A stretch of DNA of 64,000 nucleotides from Acephala macrosclerotiorum (Eukaryota; Ascomycota; Leotiomycetes; Helotiales; Mollisiaceae), in the NCBI GenBank assembly GCA_014904845.1, contig MU119219.1, positions 1-64,000 on the forward strand. The letters are read 5' to 3'. Positions 32,059 to 44,424 of the stretch are shown here, piece by piece. Under the pieces are notes generated by a model. That model did not search any database, had not been told where the DNA came from, and saw only the letters and a program-made list of their open reading frames with translations. Every line of letters begins with the position of its first letter. The stretch's first letter is position 1. Made by a program: the position numbers and the translations under genes.

Positions 32059-33652
32059 ATGTCGCAATATCTCCATACATCGAATATGATGGGCACAAGA
32101 TATTCAAGCCAGATGCCAAGCTCCGATCCTCTAGCCGGCCACAAGCCGCCGAGGTCCAGATTCGAGTGGCTCGCGAAGCTCCACGACAAGATGAAGGTCT
32201 TTCCAGCTGTAAGTATCCTTCTCCGTTCTGTCTAGACAGCAATTCTGATCAATTGCGCAGGTCAACGTCCCACGAGTACTTCTTCAACGAAGCAATTACT
32301 CCTACGACCTCTCTGACTTCACGGAAATATTCTCAAACCTGTCACTTTCCACCCTCGATTCCGCCATCAGCACTGCTTCCACTTCCTCGATCGCCAATCT
32401 CCTCGCCTCCACAGCCAGCAACCCCACTTTCCATCCCAGCAACACACTCACTTTCACGCTCTTCCCCCTCCTCCCCGTCGAGCTCCAATTAAAGATCTGG
32501 AACGAAGCCGCCCGCTCACCCCGCATCATCCACCTCATCCATGCCAACCACCATTCCGACTCACAAGAATCCCACCTCGACTACACAATCTCACTTTCCT
32601 CTCTGAAAGTTCCCGTCGTCCTACACGTTTGCCAAAACTCCCGCAACGAAGCCTTAACCATCTACGAAAAGAGGACTTTCCAACACTCTCGCACTTATCG
32701 CTCATATGAATCATATCCCGTTCCCCCGACAGGAACCGAGTCCTTAGAGGCTCGATTCATGGACGCCGCCTTTACGCCGTCGAAGGAAAAGGAGTTCCCC
32801 TACGTGTACTTCAACCCCGTCAGCGACGTCCTCTTATTCGGCGAAGGAACATGCGTCGGCACCATGCTTTCCGTCTTCCGACTCGGACAAGAGATCCAAC
32901 GCGTAGCTTATTTCGTTGGAAACGGCGTTTATTGCTGCGGCGGTGATATCTTCCGAGTACCAAAGGGTTACGAGGTCATTAATGTCTTCAAAGCTTTGCA
33001 TGGCGATACGACCGAACCGGCTATTCATCAAGGCTTCAAACCTAATCCTGGATGTCTGGGATTGAAAGAAGTTATGATGGTTGTTAAGTCTAAGCTTTGG
33101 GACCCGAAGACGTGTGAGATTGATGAAAATGTTGGTTGGCGACCATCAAGATGCACTGGAGTTACGACCGATGAGGTGGAGAAATATGATGCTCTTGGTT
33201 CATGGACTACGCATTGTAAACGAGGCGATAGTCTCTGGTCCATGAATCATGGTGCGAAGGCGGAGTGGAATAGATGGACTGGAAATAAGTTGCCGGCATT
33301 CAACTACGTCAACTTCTCCCCTCTCGATACCGAAAACTCGACTTTCCCGAAGGTCTTGGATGGGATGAAGATCTCTCGCTACTCGATGACCAGGATCCGC
33401 CCTCTCTTAACACCAGATGCTCTGATGGAACTCAAGGTTCAGACTGATTCTCAGTTCTTCATCATGGAGCAGGATGATACGACTGAGGAGTGTTATGAGG
33501 TTGGATTCTGGGGTACGAAGTCTGCTAACGAAGCTGCCAAGGTCAAAATTCGGGAGCTGATTGTAGGTATATACTTTGAGATAAATTGGGGCAATGGAGC
33601 TGACTGGACTTTAGAAGCAAATCATGCAAAAGGACTCGAAGCAGTTGGTTGA
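32059..33652 (+). CDS. 2EXR domain protein
   Basis: There are two exons, 32059-32208 and 32261-33652, with a 52-nt intron (GTAAGT to GCGCAG) in phase 0, giving 513 residues. ATG 32059 is the first after an upstream in-frame stop; ATGs at 32086 and 32089 are alternatives. The 2EXR signature begins FTLFPLLPVELQLKIWNEAA (about 115-134). It continues with a Pro-Arg-Ile-Ile-His strand, VPVVLHVCQNSRNEALTIYEK, and the linked block YVYFNPVSDVLLFGEG, with RVAYFVG and GLKEVMMVVKSK. 2EXR proteins are abundant, fast-evolving and of unknown function in Pezizomycotina, often near HET genes and other accessory loci. It is convergent with the HET gene at 34066. A second 2EXR gene lies on the other side of the AT-rich island. 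Confidence 0.9.
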
Positions 33653-34065
33653 CGGAAGAACTTGCAAGAGAGTTCCAACCCCCGGCCGCTTTGCTTGCTA
33701 ATAAAATTCCCTACGTAGCATGAGCCTGACCACTGGGCAAGTTCAAGGATGCATTGGGGATGGGAAATTCTACTCTACTGTAAATTAGCATAAATGAGTC
33801 AAGGCGTGGAAATTCCTAAATGTTCAAGTTATAGTGGGTGATTTTGTACAGTAAAATCTCCCGGGCGTCTTTTTATCTCCCTTGAGCGCATCCTCGAAGG
33901 CAGCTTGCCTTCGCAGCGTTCCTGTAGACTTGATTTTAAGTACAGTCAATTATAGTATCAAGGTATACCTTGATACAAGAGCTGACGAAAAGCAGACAGT
34001 GATTGGAACAGGGCTCAAGAGGCCTCCCAAATATGCAGTACCATTTACTTTGTAGCCTTCCTTTC
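33653..34065. other. Convergent intergenic region with two palindromes
   Basis: This lies between the 3' ends of the 2EXR and HET genes. It contains a hairpin with 8-nt arms (CGAAGGCA / TGCCTTCG, about 33895-33913) and a perfect 22-bp palindrome at 33955-33976 (half GTATCAAGGTA). Confidence 0.75.
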
Positions 34066-35682
34066 CTAGTGTGTCTCTAATTCCATCGATTCCATTCTAC
34101 TCACAGAAACGTTAGCCAGAATTCCCTTCTCCCCATCAACTAATCCAGGTCTAATCGCGGTACTCGCACTCAAATCATTAGACACAGGTAAAGTAAGCCG
34201 ATCAAGCGCTATCCTACGCGCCTCTCTTCTGTGGTCGGACCCAAGAGGTTCACCTTTCTCCATTATAAGTCCTTCGAGGTCTTCAGAATCATACCATCTT
34301 TCAAGGAGGCCCTTATGTGGCTCAATAGTACACCACATCTGTCGATTTTTTATACCGAGCACAACTTTGAAAACTACCGTCCGGTCTGTTTTCGTAAAGG
34401 TAAATTCTACCTCCTCCTTCCATCCTTTATCGACCCAGCTACAAATTGACTTGCCGGGATAAGTGTCGTACCGGATGATTTCGAATTCGCGATTATTGGG
34501 TAGCAAAGCAAAGTCGTGCTCGAGCAGGGACTCCCATGAAAGAATAATCACATACATGTCTTGGTGGGGTCGAATCGAACCGGTAAGGGCGAAGTTGGGG
34601 GAGCTTGGGTCCAACAGATATAACTCCTGTTTTTTTACCTTTTCCTTGTGCTGGTAGAAGGAGGAGCTCTGAAATATCTCTGAGCAACGAATGCGAACGA
34701 ACTCTTCGGAATGAACCTTTCGAAGGTAAATGTTGATATGGAATCCATGTTCATTATGGCAGTTGAGGATAGCGAAATAAATCCTTCTTCCCTGTTGAGT
34801 ATCCAAAAGGTTTTGCTTCTCCCCAATGAGCAGGTTAATGCGCAAGCCTTTATTGGTCATGGCGTACTCGGTACCGCTGCTATCTCTGAAGTGAATTCGT
34901 CGGACTCGGCCACAATTACAGAACTCAGCCGGCGAGACAGCTAGTGGGCCTCGTTGATCTCCAGTTCCTGTCCAGGCAAAGATCGATTGGTCATTCGACT
35001 CCTTCATGATCTCAAGTTGCAGTCGTCGAAAAGCCTTCTTCCCTTCGCCATATATCATAGGCATATGCACACCAAACAACCCTAGCAGCGAATAAGCGAT
35101 ATCTTCTTCGCGAGTCGTTTCCCTTGACGAGGCCCATGACATGATCTGTGCTATGCTGTATTCCATCTCGTAGCTTCCCCGGAGCACTGCTCGAGGGATA
35201 CCAGTAATGTTGCAAATCTCCTCCGCAAGGCTCGTTTTAGAACCTATCTCTTTCCAATCTCGATCAAAGAACAAAACAGACGACGGTGCAATAAGTTCCT
35301 GCAACGTCCAACCTCTCGTAAACCACCTGCTGTTCCTGATATCTCTGACATCTCTGACATCCGCCAAATAAGCATAGCATTGCATGGAGTCGCGATACCA
35401 TACAAACATCGAGTTGATCGCCTCCGATAGCTCGGCGCTATTCGTTTTGTCGATACAGCAGGTGTCGATCCAGACATATTCGAATCCGTCGGACTTTGCT
35501 TGTTCGCAGCAAGAAACGATCTTTTCATATCCAGAGAAGTGCTGGTTTCGCACTGGGGAGCTTTGCAAGTCTTGGAAGGAGACTTCCTCAGAGCCCCAGG
35601 TGTGAGAGAGGATGGCATATGGTGGGATGTTGCTGCCTTGAAAGAATCGAACCTGGATTGTGGTGGTGTCGAGTAACCACAT
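34066..35682 (-). CDS. HET domain protein (HET-E/HET-D type N-terminus)
   Basis: This is a single exon of 538 residues from ATG at 35682. The HET domain is complete: MWLLDTTTIQVRFF start, YAILSHTWG (22-30), YVWIDTCCIDK (69-79), YRDSMQCYAYLADV, RGWTLQELIAPSSVLFFD (123-140), ITGIPRAVL, MSWASSRETTREEDIAYSLL and FGVHMPMIYGEG, then a C-terminal region without NACHT, WD or ankyrin repeats. HET domains mediate programmed death after non-self recognition during hyphal fusion (family knowledge). A short repeat, DVRDVRDIRN, sits at 108-117. The gene begins only about 150 bp from the LTR of the AT-rich island, so its promoter could be affected by the heterochromatin expected there (inference). The frame is intact despite this proximity. 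Confidence 0.92.
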   Translation of the reverse strand: MWLLDTTTIQVRFFQGSNIPPYAILSHTWGSEEVSFQDLQSSPVRNQHFSGYEKIVSCCEQAKSDGFEYVWIDTCCIDKTNSAELSEAINSMFVWYRDSMQCYAYLADVRDVRDIRNSRWFTRGWTLQELIAPSSVLFFDRDWKEIGSKTSLAEEICNITGIPRAVLRGSYEMEYSIAQIMSWASSRETTREEDIAYSLLGLFGVHMPMIYGEGKKAFRRLQLEIMKESNDQSIFAWTGTGDQRGPLAVSPAEFCNCGRVRRIHFRDSSGTEYAMTNKGLRINLLIGEKQNLLDTQQGRRIYFAILNCHNEHGFHINIYLRKVHSEEFVRIRCSEIFQSSSFYQHKEKVKKQELYLLDPSSPNFALTGSIRPHQDMYVIILSWESLLEHDFALLPNNREFEIIRYDTYPGKSICSWVDKGWKEEVEFTFTKTDRTVVFKVVLGIKNRQMWCTIEPHKGLLERWYDSEDLEGLIMEKGEPLGSDHRREARRIALDRLTLPVSNDLSASTAIRPGLVDGEKGILANVSVSRMESMELETH

Positions 35683-35829
35683 TCTGTCCGAAGCGATACG
35701 AAGAAGGCTTGTACTAGAATTAGGCGTTGGCGGTGGAGGGTGTTGTTGGGAAGAGCTCTGAAGAGGGAGACGTGAGGCTGAGGAGCTGAAGTGTCATCGT
35801 GTCAAAATCTTGGGTTCATGCAGCCAATC

Positions 35830-35996
35830 TATAACAGTCCTCACCGCAAGATGTACCACGGTCTTAGCGTAGTAAGTCTTGTCTGGAAAGTCTGTATGTA
35901 TTAGTGCGTTTAAAAAGAGAAGGTCTCAAAAGAGAAAAACTATTTAAAGTAGAATACTAAACTAAACTAGTGCTGGTCCACGTGACTACCCCAATA
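35830..35996. repeat. Left direct repeat (LTR-like) of the outer island element
   Basis: About 167 bp beginning TATAACAGTCC and ending CCCCAATA align end to end with 54145-54312. Differences are almost all C-to-T or G-to-A in the right copy; for example, GCAAGATGTACCACGG here corresponds to GTAAAATGTATTATAG there. The flank CAATC (35825-35829) matches CAATT (54313-54317) after the right copy, a likely 5-bp target-site duplication with one transition. Confidence 0.85.
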
Positions 35997-38900
35997 TCTC
36001 CCCTCCCAAAAAGTTCTCTCCAAGAAGCAACTAATTACTAATCGTTTGCAGCTAAAGTAGTAGTACTATTAGCGTTCTCAGTGAGCCAAATAGTAGTCCA
36101 TCTCTAACTAGTACCATTTCCTTTATTTCTTTTATTTTCTTCATTTCTTTCATTTTCTCTATATTTTCCATTTCTTTCATTTTTTCTATTTCCTTCGATT
36201 ACGACATTTCTATCAATTACACCATTTTCCTTTTCAATCTCAGTATTTCTCCATTCCTGATTACCATTTTGCTTATTTTCGTTTTTTATAGAAATAATAG
36301 TTTCGATAATAAAATCAGCGAATTAATTATAAAAAATCAAATACTAAATTTGAAATTCTTTGAAAAACTAATAATTATAATAATTTTTTTCGAAATTCGC
36401 ATAATAAACTAAAGCGTTTTATAATATGAATTTATTGCTATTACGATTATATTATTAAACGTCGAGATTATAAAAGGATTTAGATAATTAAACGATAATT
36501 TTTTTTAGAAAATATTATATTAGATTTGTAATTGTAGTCGTAAATAGAAATAATATAAATTTTTATAATTATATTGTTATTAATATTGAAAATTTTACAA
36601 TTAACGATAATTAATAATATATTTTTAAATTTTGATAAAAGAAAAGTAAATAAAATTTAAAAATATTTTGATTTGAATTTTTTTTCGAATGTTTTACGAA
36701 TTTCAAAATTTTTTTTAAAGATTTTTTTAAGTTGAGTATTATTAGAAATTTGATTAATAATAATAAATTTTTTGATTAATAAATTGAAATTTTGAAAATG
36801 GATTTTTGATAATTCGATAGTATAATAAATTTGTATTTTTTTTTTATAATTGAAATAATAAGAAATTTTTTTTTAAAGAAATTGTAGTAATTTTAATAAT
36901 TTTTATTATAAAGCGATTATTCGATTCATTTTTTGTTACAAAGTTTTTGTAAGTAGTAATAAATTGATTGATTATAAAGTGATTAAAGAAAATTGTATAG
37001 TTTTCGATAATTTTATAGTAATAAAAATTATAATTTTTATTGTATTTTAAATACGATTTTTTTTTGAATATAAATAAATTTTGTATATTTTTTTTTTACT
37101 ACAAATTTTATATTCGTTTTTCAAATATATTTTATTTTTATTATATTTATAAATTTTACAAACTTTATAATTAATGCGTTCAAAATACAAATAATCGTTA
37201 ATATTGTAAATATTATATAATTTACTGTTTTTGTTTTTATCGTTTTCGTTTTTTTAAAATAATCGAAATTTAAAAAATTTAAATTAAAAAACGAATAAAA
37301 AATATTTATTTTTTGTATATTTATATTTGCAATATTCGAAATAAATAGAAATAAAATATTAATTTATAAAAACTTAATAATTGAACTTTTTATAATTTTT
37401 TTAATCGTATTAAAAATATTTTTAAAAAATGATAATATCGATTTTTATTAAAACGTTTTTTATTTTAATAAAATCGATTAAAAATTTCAAAAGATTAATT
37501 TCGAATTTTAAAATTTTTTAATCGTTTTTAAAAAAATAATTTGTAAAATTAAAATTTTTTTTAAAAATAATAAATTTAAATTTGTATTTATATTTTAAAA
37601 TTTAAATTAAATAATAATATTTATTATTAATAAATTTAAAAAATAATTTAATATTTAATATAAAAATAATAATAATATTTTAATTAATATTTTAAACGAT
37701 TTCGATTATTAAAAATTCGAAATTGAAATTATAAAATAAATTGAATTTAAATTAAATTATTGTAATTTTTATTTTATAAATATAAATCGAAATAATTAAT
37801 AAATTTTGTAAATAATAATTTTTTTTAAATTTTAATAAATATATATAAAATAATTTATTAAATAATAAAATTGTAAATTGAAATATTAATATTTTTTTTT
37901 TTATTTTTATTATTAAAAATAAATACAATTTTAAAATTATTATTAATATTAAAAAATTCGTAAAAATATTTATAAAAAAATGCAATTTTTAAAAATATTA
38001 ATTTATTAATATTATTATTTATTATTATATTTTTGTAATATTTAAAAAAAAATTATTAAATTAAATTTAAAGTATATATTTTGTATTATTCGTTTAAATA
38101 TAATATTAAATATTAAAAATAAATTAAACGTTTTAAAATAAAATATATTAAAATTTTAAAAAATAGATTTTAAAATTTTAAATTATATATTATACAAATA
38201 AATAAGTTTATTTGATAAATATTTTTATTGTTGATTAAAAATTAAAACGAGAAAATATTAATAAGAATACAAATTATAATAAAAAAGCGTTTTATATTTT
38301 TGTCGAAAAATAAAATTGAAAAAATAAAAATTGTTTGTATTAATATAATTATAATAATATTTGTAATACGTAAAATATTTTATATTAATAATTTTTAAAA
38401 AGCGTTAAATTTGATTATTTTTTTTTTGTTTATAATATTATTTGAATTGCATTTAATATAATTTATAATAATTTATAAAATTTTATATTATTTATTATTT
38501 CTTTTTTTAATAAAAAATTTATTTTATATAATTTTATATAAAATTATATTTTTAATTTTAAATGTAAATTTTTTATTATTATATTTATAGATTTTTTTTA
38601 TTAGTTTAATTTTATTATATATATATTTTTTCGATATAAATATTAAAATTTCATTGATTTTTTCAATGAAATTTTCGTAAAATTTTATTAAAATTTTTTT
38701 AATATTGAAACGAGAAATTTTAATAAATAAAGAATTGGATTTAATAATAATTTTAATAAGATTTTAATGATTATATTTGTTTTTAATAATTAATATTAAA
38801 TTATTAATATTTTTATTAATTTTTTAAATAAATAAAATCGTATAATAATATTTGAAATTAATAATAATTAAAATAATAATTAAAATCGATATATAAAATT

Positions 38901-41900
38901 TTATAGAAATTATATAATTTTAAATAGAAATATAATTGTAAATAATATTTTTGAAAAATTTTATAAAAAAAATTTTTTAATATAAAATAAATTTGTTGTA
39001 ATATTTTTTTAATTTTTTATTATTATACGTTCAAAGAAATTTATAGTGAGAAATTTAAAAGTATTGTTGAAATTTATGAAATATTCGATTAAATATAAAA
39101 ATAAATATATTTGAATATTTTTTTTTTTTAAGTTTTAATAGAAGTTTAAATTTTTGATTGTATTTTTGTAAGTTTTGTTAAAATATAAAAATTCGAAGGT
39201 AATATTTTCGATTTCAAAAGTTTTTAAAAAATTTTATTAAAAGTATTTAAAATTATAAAATTCGATGTTGTAAAAAAGTAATATAATATTAATACGACGT
39301 TTAAAACTTTCAAAAGCGTAGTAATAGAAATTAAAACGGTAAAAAATAATGATAGAAATTGTATTGAATAAAATTAATTTATTAAAACGTTAAATAATAT
39401 TATTTTAAGTTTGAAATTATTATTGTTTATTATTACAAATTTTTTAAAGTGCGTTTTATTGTATTAGTTATTTATTTATAATATTGATAAATTTTATAAA
39501 ATTTGCGATTTTATTATAATTTTTTTATTATTATTGTTATTGTAATAAATATTATTTTTATTTTAATTTTTATTGTTTTTGAGATTATTAATATTATAAA
39601 AAAACTTGGGATTTGATTTAGTGTATTTTAAGTATTCGAGAATTGGAAAAGAAAATACGATTTTTATTTAATTATCGATTTGTAAATAAACGATAATTTG
39701 ATTTTTTCAATTTATATATATTAAATATATTTTAAAGAGATTATTATTGAATTTGTATACTTTAAAAAAAGTTTTTAATATAATAATAAAAATAGTAACA
39801 AAATATTATATTTTTTATTTTAATTAATAATTTTTAAAATATTAATATTTATTTGTAATATTATAAATAGTATAAATATATTACTCAAATTTATTTTAAT
39901 ATATAAATTTCTTTGTAATTATTTAACTTTTATACAATAATAAAAATTATTTGTAGATTATAAAAATATTATCAATTATAAATTTTTAATTTAATTTTAT
40001 AAAAAATTTTTAATTTTATTAAAAATAAATTTATTTTTAAATGTATTTAATTAAACGTTATTATTTTTAAATTATAAAATAATAATAAAAAAAAAAATTA
40101 AATTATTATTTTTTTTAAAATTAATAAAATTACGTATAAATAATTTAAAAATAATAAAAATAATATTTTTTTTGAATTTAAAAATTTTAAAATTATTAAA
40201 TATATATAATTTAATATTGAAATATATAAAAATTTTATTTTTTAAATTAAAATAATTTTTGATTTTAAAATTAAATATTTAATAATTGAATTTAATAAAT
40301 AATAAAAAATTTTAAAAATTAAAAATTTTGAAATTATTAATTTAAAAAAAATTAATATAATATAAAATATATAAAAAGTTTTGTTTATTTTGTTATATTG
40401 TTTTAAAAAATTTATTTTTATAAAGTTTTAAATGTATTTAATTTCGAATATAAAATAAATTTGTAATTGAAAATATTTAATTTTGTATATAAATTATATT
40501 TTAATTGTAAAAAAAATGAAATTATTATTATTTCGTAGATTGATTTAATAAAAAAAAAAAAATTTTTATTATCGATTTTAAAATAAATAATTATATTACG
40601 AAAAATTTCAAGTATAAAAAAATAGATTTTAAACGTATTAAATTCGATGTTTGTAAATTCGTTAATAAGTTTATTAATAGATTTTGTAATTTTATTAAAT
40701 ATTTATTGTTTTTATGTAAAAAAAATTTAAGTATTTTTAATTTTATATATTTATATAAATATTTTTTGTTTGTTAAATACGTAGTTTTAATTTTTCGTAA
40801 TATTGAAAATTTTTATAATAAATAATTTTATAGAAATTATATTTTATATGATTGGTTTAATTTCAATAGTAATATTAAAATTATTTGATTTGATTTTAAT
40901 AGTTTTTAAAGAGTTGTATTCGATAAATACAAAAGTGAAAATTGTTAATTAAAAAATAAATATAGTTTTAATTAAAATAAAACGAAATTGAACGATTTCG
41001 AGAAATAAAATAAAACGAGTTTTAATAAAAGAGTATATTAAAATTGTAAAATGAGATTGAATAATTGTAATAATATAAAAAAAATCGAAAACGACGTATA
41101 AATTAATAATAATAATTTTGATTTTAATAAATTAAAGAATTTGAGTATAAAAAGTGTTTAAAATAACGAATTTATTGTATATATTGTAATAAATTGTAGG
41201 AATTGCGATTTTGATTGTAGTAAAATTATTGTAAATAGAGATTTTTGTTTTAAAGAAAATAATAATTTTAAAATTGTTGATTTTGATTGTTTTATTAAAA
41301 ATTAAAAATATTTTGTTAATAATTTTAAAATATTTGTGAATTTATATTTTAAAATTTTAATTATTTATTTAATGTGTATAATTATAAATTGTGAGAAAAG
41401 TAAATTAAAAAAATTGTTTAAAAATTTGTATATAAAAAAGATTTTGTGTTTGTAAAAATTTTATTTATTGTATATAATTTCGATTAAAAAAAATTTTAGT
41501 GTAAAAATAATAGTATATTGTTATATTTAATAAAATATATAATCGAGTAAAAATAAATTGTAAATAAGTAAATATATGTATATTTGAATATAAATCGTAA
41601 AATTTGTAAAAATTTTTCGAAATTTGATATTGAATTGTTTTAAAATATAATTGTTTGTATTTTAATATTATTGTAAACAAGAAATTATTTTTTTAGAAAT
41701 AGTTTATTATATGACGACGTGTATAAAAAATTTAATAATAATATAAATGTTATTCGATTTCGAATTTTTTGATTATTAATAAAAAATTTTTTTTTAAATT
41801 TTTTATTGATTTTTAAATAATATTATAATAGTTTTATTATTTGATTTAATAAAAAAAAAAATTTTATTTTGTTTTATTAATAGAATATATTTTTTTAATT

Positions 41901-44227
41901 AAAATTTTTTTAATAATATAATATTTTTCGTTATTGATTATAATTAATTTTAATTTCGATTGAAAATATTTATAAAAGTTTTCAAATATTAATTTGAAAT
42001 ATTCGATCGAGATAATAAAATAAATATTAGTAAATTATGAAAAAAGTTTAAATTCGTAAAAAAAATTGTTTTTGAATAAATCGTTTTTTTTATATTTAAT
42101 TTTGAACGGTTTAAATTTATTAAAAAAAAGTTTAATATAATTTTAAAAGTAGTATTTTTTTTTATATTTTTTATTAATTGTAAAATATATATAATTATTA
42201 AAATTTAAAAAAATGTAATATTAATTGTAATATATTTTTATTTTTATTTGTATAAATTTTATAATATTTATAGTTTTTTTATATAAATTTTTTTAATATT
42301 CGATATAATTTAAATTGATTATAAAATTAAAAAAAATAATTTTAATGATTTTATTATAAAATAATTCGTAGAAAATAAATTCGATAAATACGTTTATAAA
42401 AATATTTATATAAAATTAAATATATAATAATAATTTTTTTTAATCGAATTAATTATATTTGTTTTTTAAAATATAATAGAAAATATATATAAAAATTTGA
42501 ATTGTTTATTTTATTTAATTGTTTGTAAAAAAATAGTATGTGATTGTAAAAATTAATTCGATTCGTATTAAAATAAAAAGTTTAATTTAGAAGTTAAATA
42601 TAAATTTAAAATTACGATTTAAAATAAAAATATTAAAAAAGTTTTAATTATTTTAAATATTTTTAAAATATGTAATTGTTTAATTTTTTATAGTTTAATT
42701 TTTTTTTTTGATTAAGTATTGAATATATTTCATAGTTTTATAAATGAAAATAAAAATTATATTGTTATTTTTTTTTGAAATTGATAGATTTTTTATGAAA
42801 TTTATATAAATTATTAAAAGAAATTTTGTAAAATATTCGATTGATTATAAAGTTTTTTATAGTAAAATGTGTTTTGATTTAATTTTAAAATAAATAAAAT
42901 AGTTTAAAATGTATTTTAAGAGTTTTTGTTTTATTTTGAGAAAGAAAACGTGTTTTTATAAAACGTGATAAATTTTATTAATATTGATATGAATTATATT
43001 GTTGTGTATTATTTTGAAAAATTGGAAAAAATATTTTTGAGAAATATAAAATTTTTTGCGATTTTTGTTTTAAAAAAGAAGTAATTTGAATTTTATATTA
43101 TAATAAAAATAATATAAAGTTGTAAAAAAATTGTTTGAATTATTTTTTGTGTATTTATAAATTTTTGTTAATTTTTTATAAATTTTGAAAAAAGATAAAT
43201 TTTGAAAAAAAGTTTTTGATAATGAATTTGAAAAAATTTGAGTGGATATATAAAGTTGAAATTAAAATGTAATAATTATTAGATAATTGAATTTGATGTA
43301 TTGTAAAAAATTTTAGTAAAATATTTTCGGTTTTAAATAGAAAAATTAGTGAAATTGTTGTAGTTATTTGAAAAATTGATGAAATATTTTTAAGATTTGA
43401 TAGAAAAAGTAAAAAAAGTTTTAAATTGATAAGATTTTTTTGAGGTAAAGAATTTAATTTATTAAAATTTATTAAAAATTTAAATGTTAAAAATTTTAGA
43501 ATTGATTATATTGCGATAGTTTTTGAATGAGTTTATATCGAGTAAATATCGATGTATTATATGTAAATTAATTTTTTATATAATTAATTATAGGTTTAAA
43601 TGTATTGAATTTGAATAAAATTTTGTTTAAAAATTAAAAAACGTTAAAAAGAGAATATAGTAGTTTAAAATTTAAAAAAAATGTTTTTAATTATTTGTAA
43701 TAGTATATTAATATTAATATGTAATTTTTTTGATCAATAAATAATTTGTATATAGTTTTAGTATTTAAAGAAAAATAATTATTAATTTGTAAATTTATTT
43801 AAACGTTTTAAAGAAATAAAATTGTTATTTTTAAATGTATTAATAATTGTACTATAATTAGTGTAAATAATTATATTATTATTATTTAAAAAATATAATA
43901 ATTTTTAAAGAATTTAAATTAGTATATTTGTTTTTAATTTTGTAGATTAATAATTTTGTTTAATAAAATTTAAATTTTTTAAAAAAAATAAAATTAAATA
44001 TTTAATTTTATTTTTATTTATTTAATATAATATAACGTTAAATTTTATTTTTTTATTATTGTTTATATATAAAATAAAAAGTTTTTCAAAATTAAAAAAA
44101 ATTAATTAAAAATATTTATATAAATGATTTTATAATATTTTTTATATATATTTAATATTATTTAATAATAAATTTTTAAATTCGTTTATAAATTCGATTA
44201 AATATTTTTTAATATAATGATTTTTAT

Positions 44228-44424
44228 TGATTTAATTATGTGATCGTTTAAACGATTAATTAAATAATTTAAATTATAATTTTTATTACTTTTGATAATA
44301 ATTATTTTAGTATTTATTTTTTAATTTTATATTTATTTTATTTAATTATATAAATAAATAAATATTTCTTTTAAAAGAAAGTAAATAGAATTAAATTATT
44401 AATATTAAATTAAAATTTTAATAT
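44228..44424. repeat. Left direct repeat (LTR-like) of the inner island element
   Basis: The 197 bp beginning TGATTTAATTATGTGATCG align without gaps in overall length to 50084-50280, differing mainly by transitions (TGATCGTTTAAACGATT against TGATTGTTTAAATGATT). The flanking TTTAT before it and TTTGT (50281-50285) after the right copy suggest a 5-bp TSD with one transition. Confidence 0.85.
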
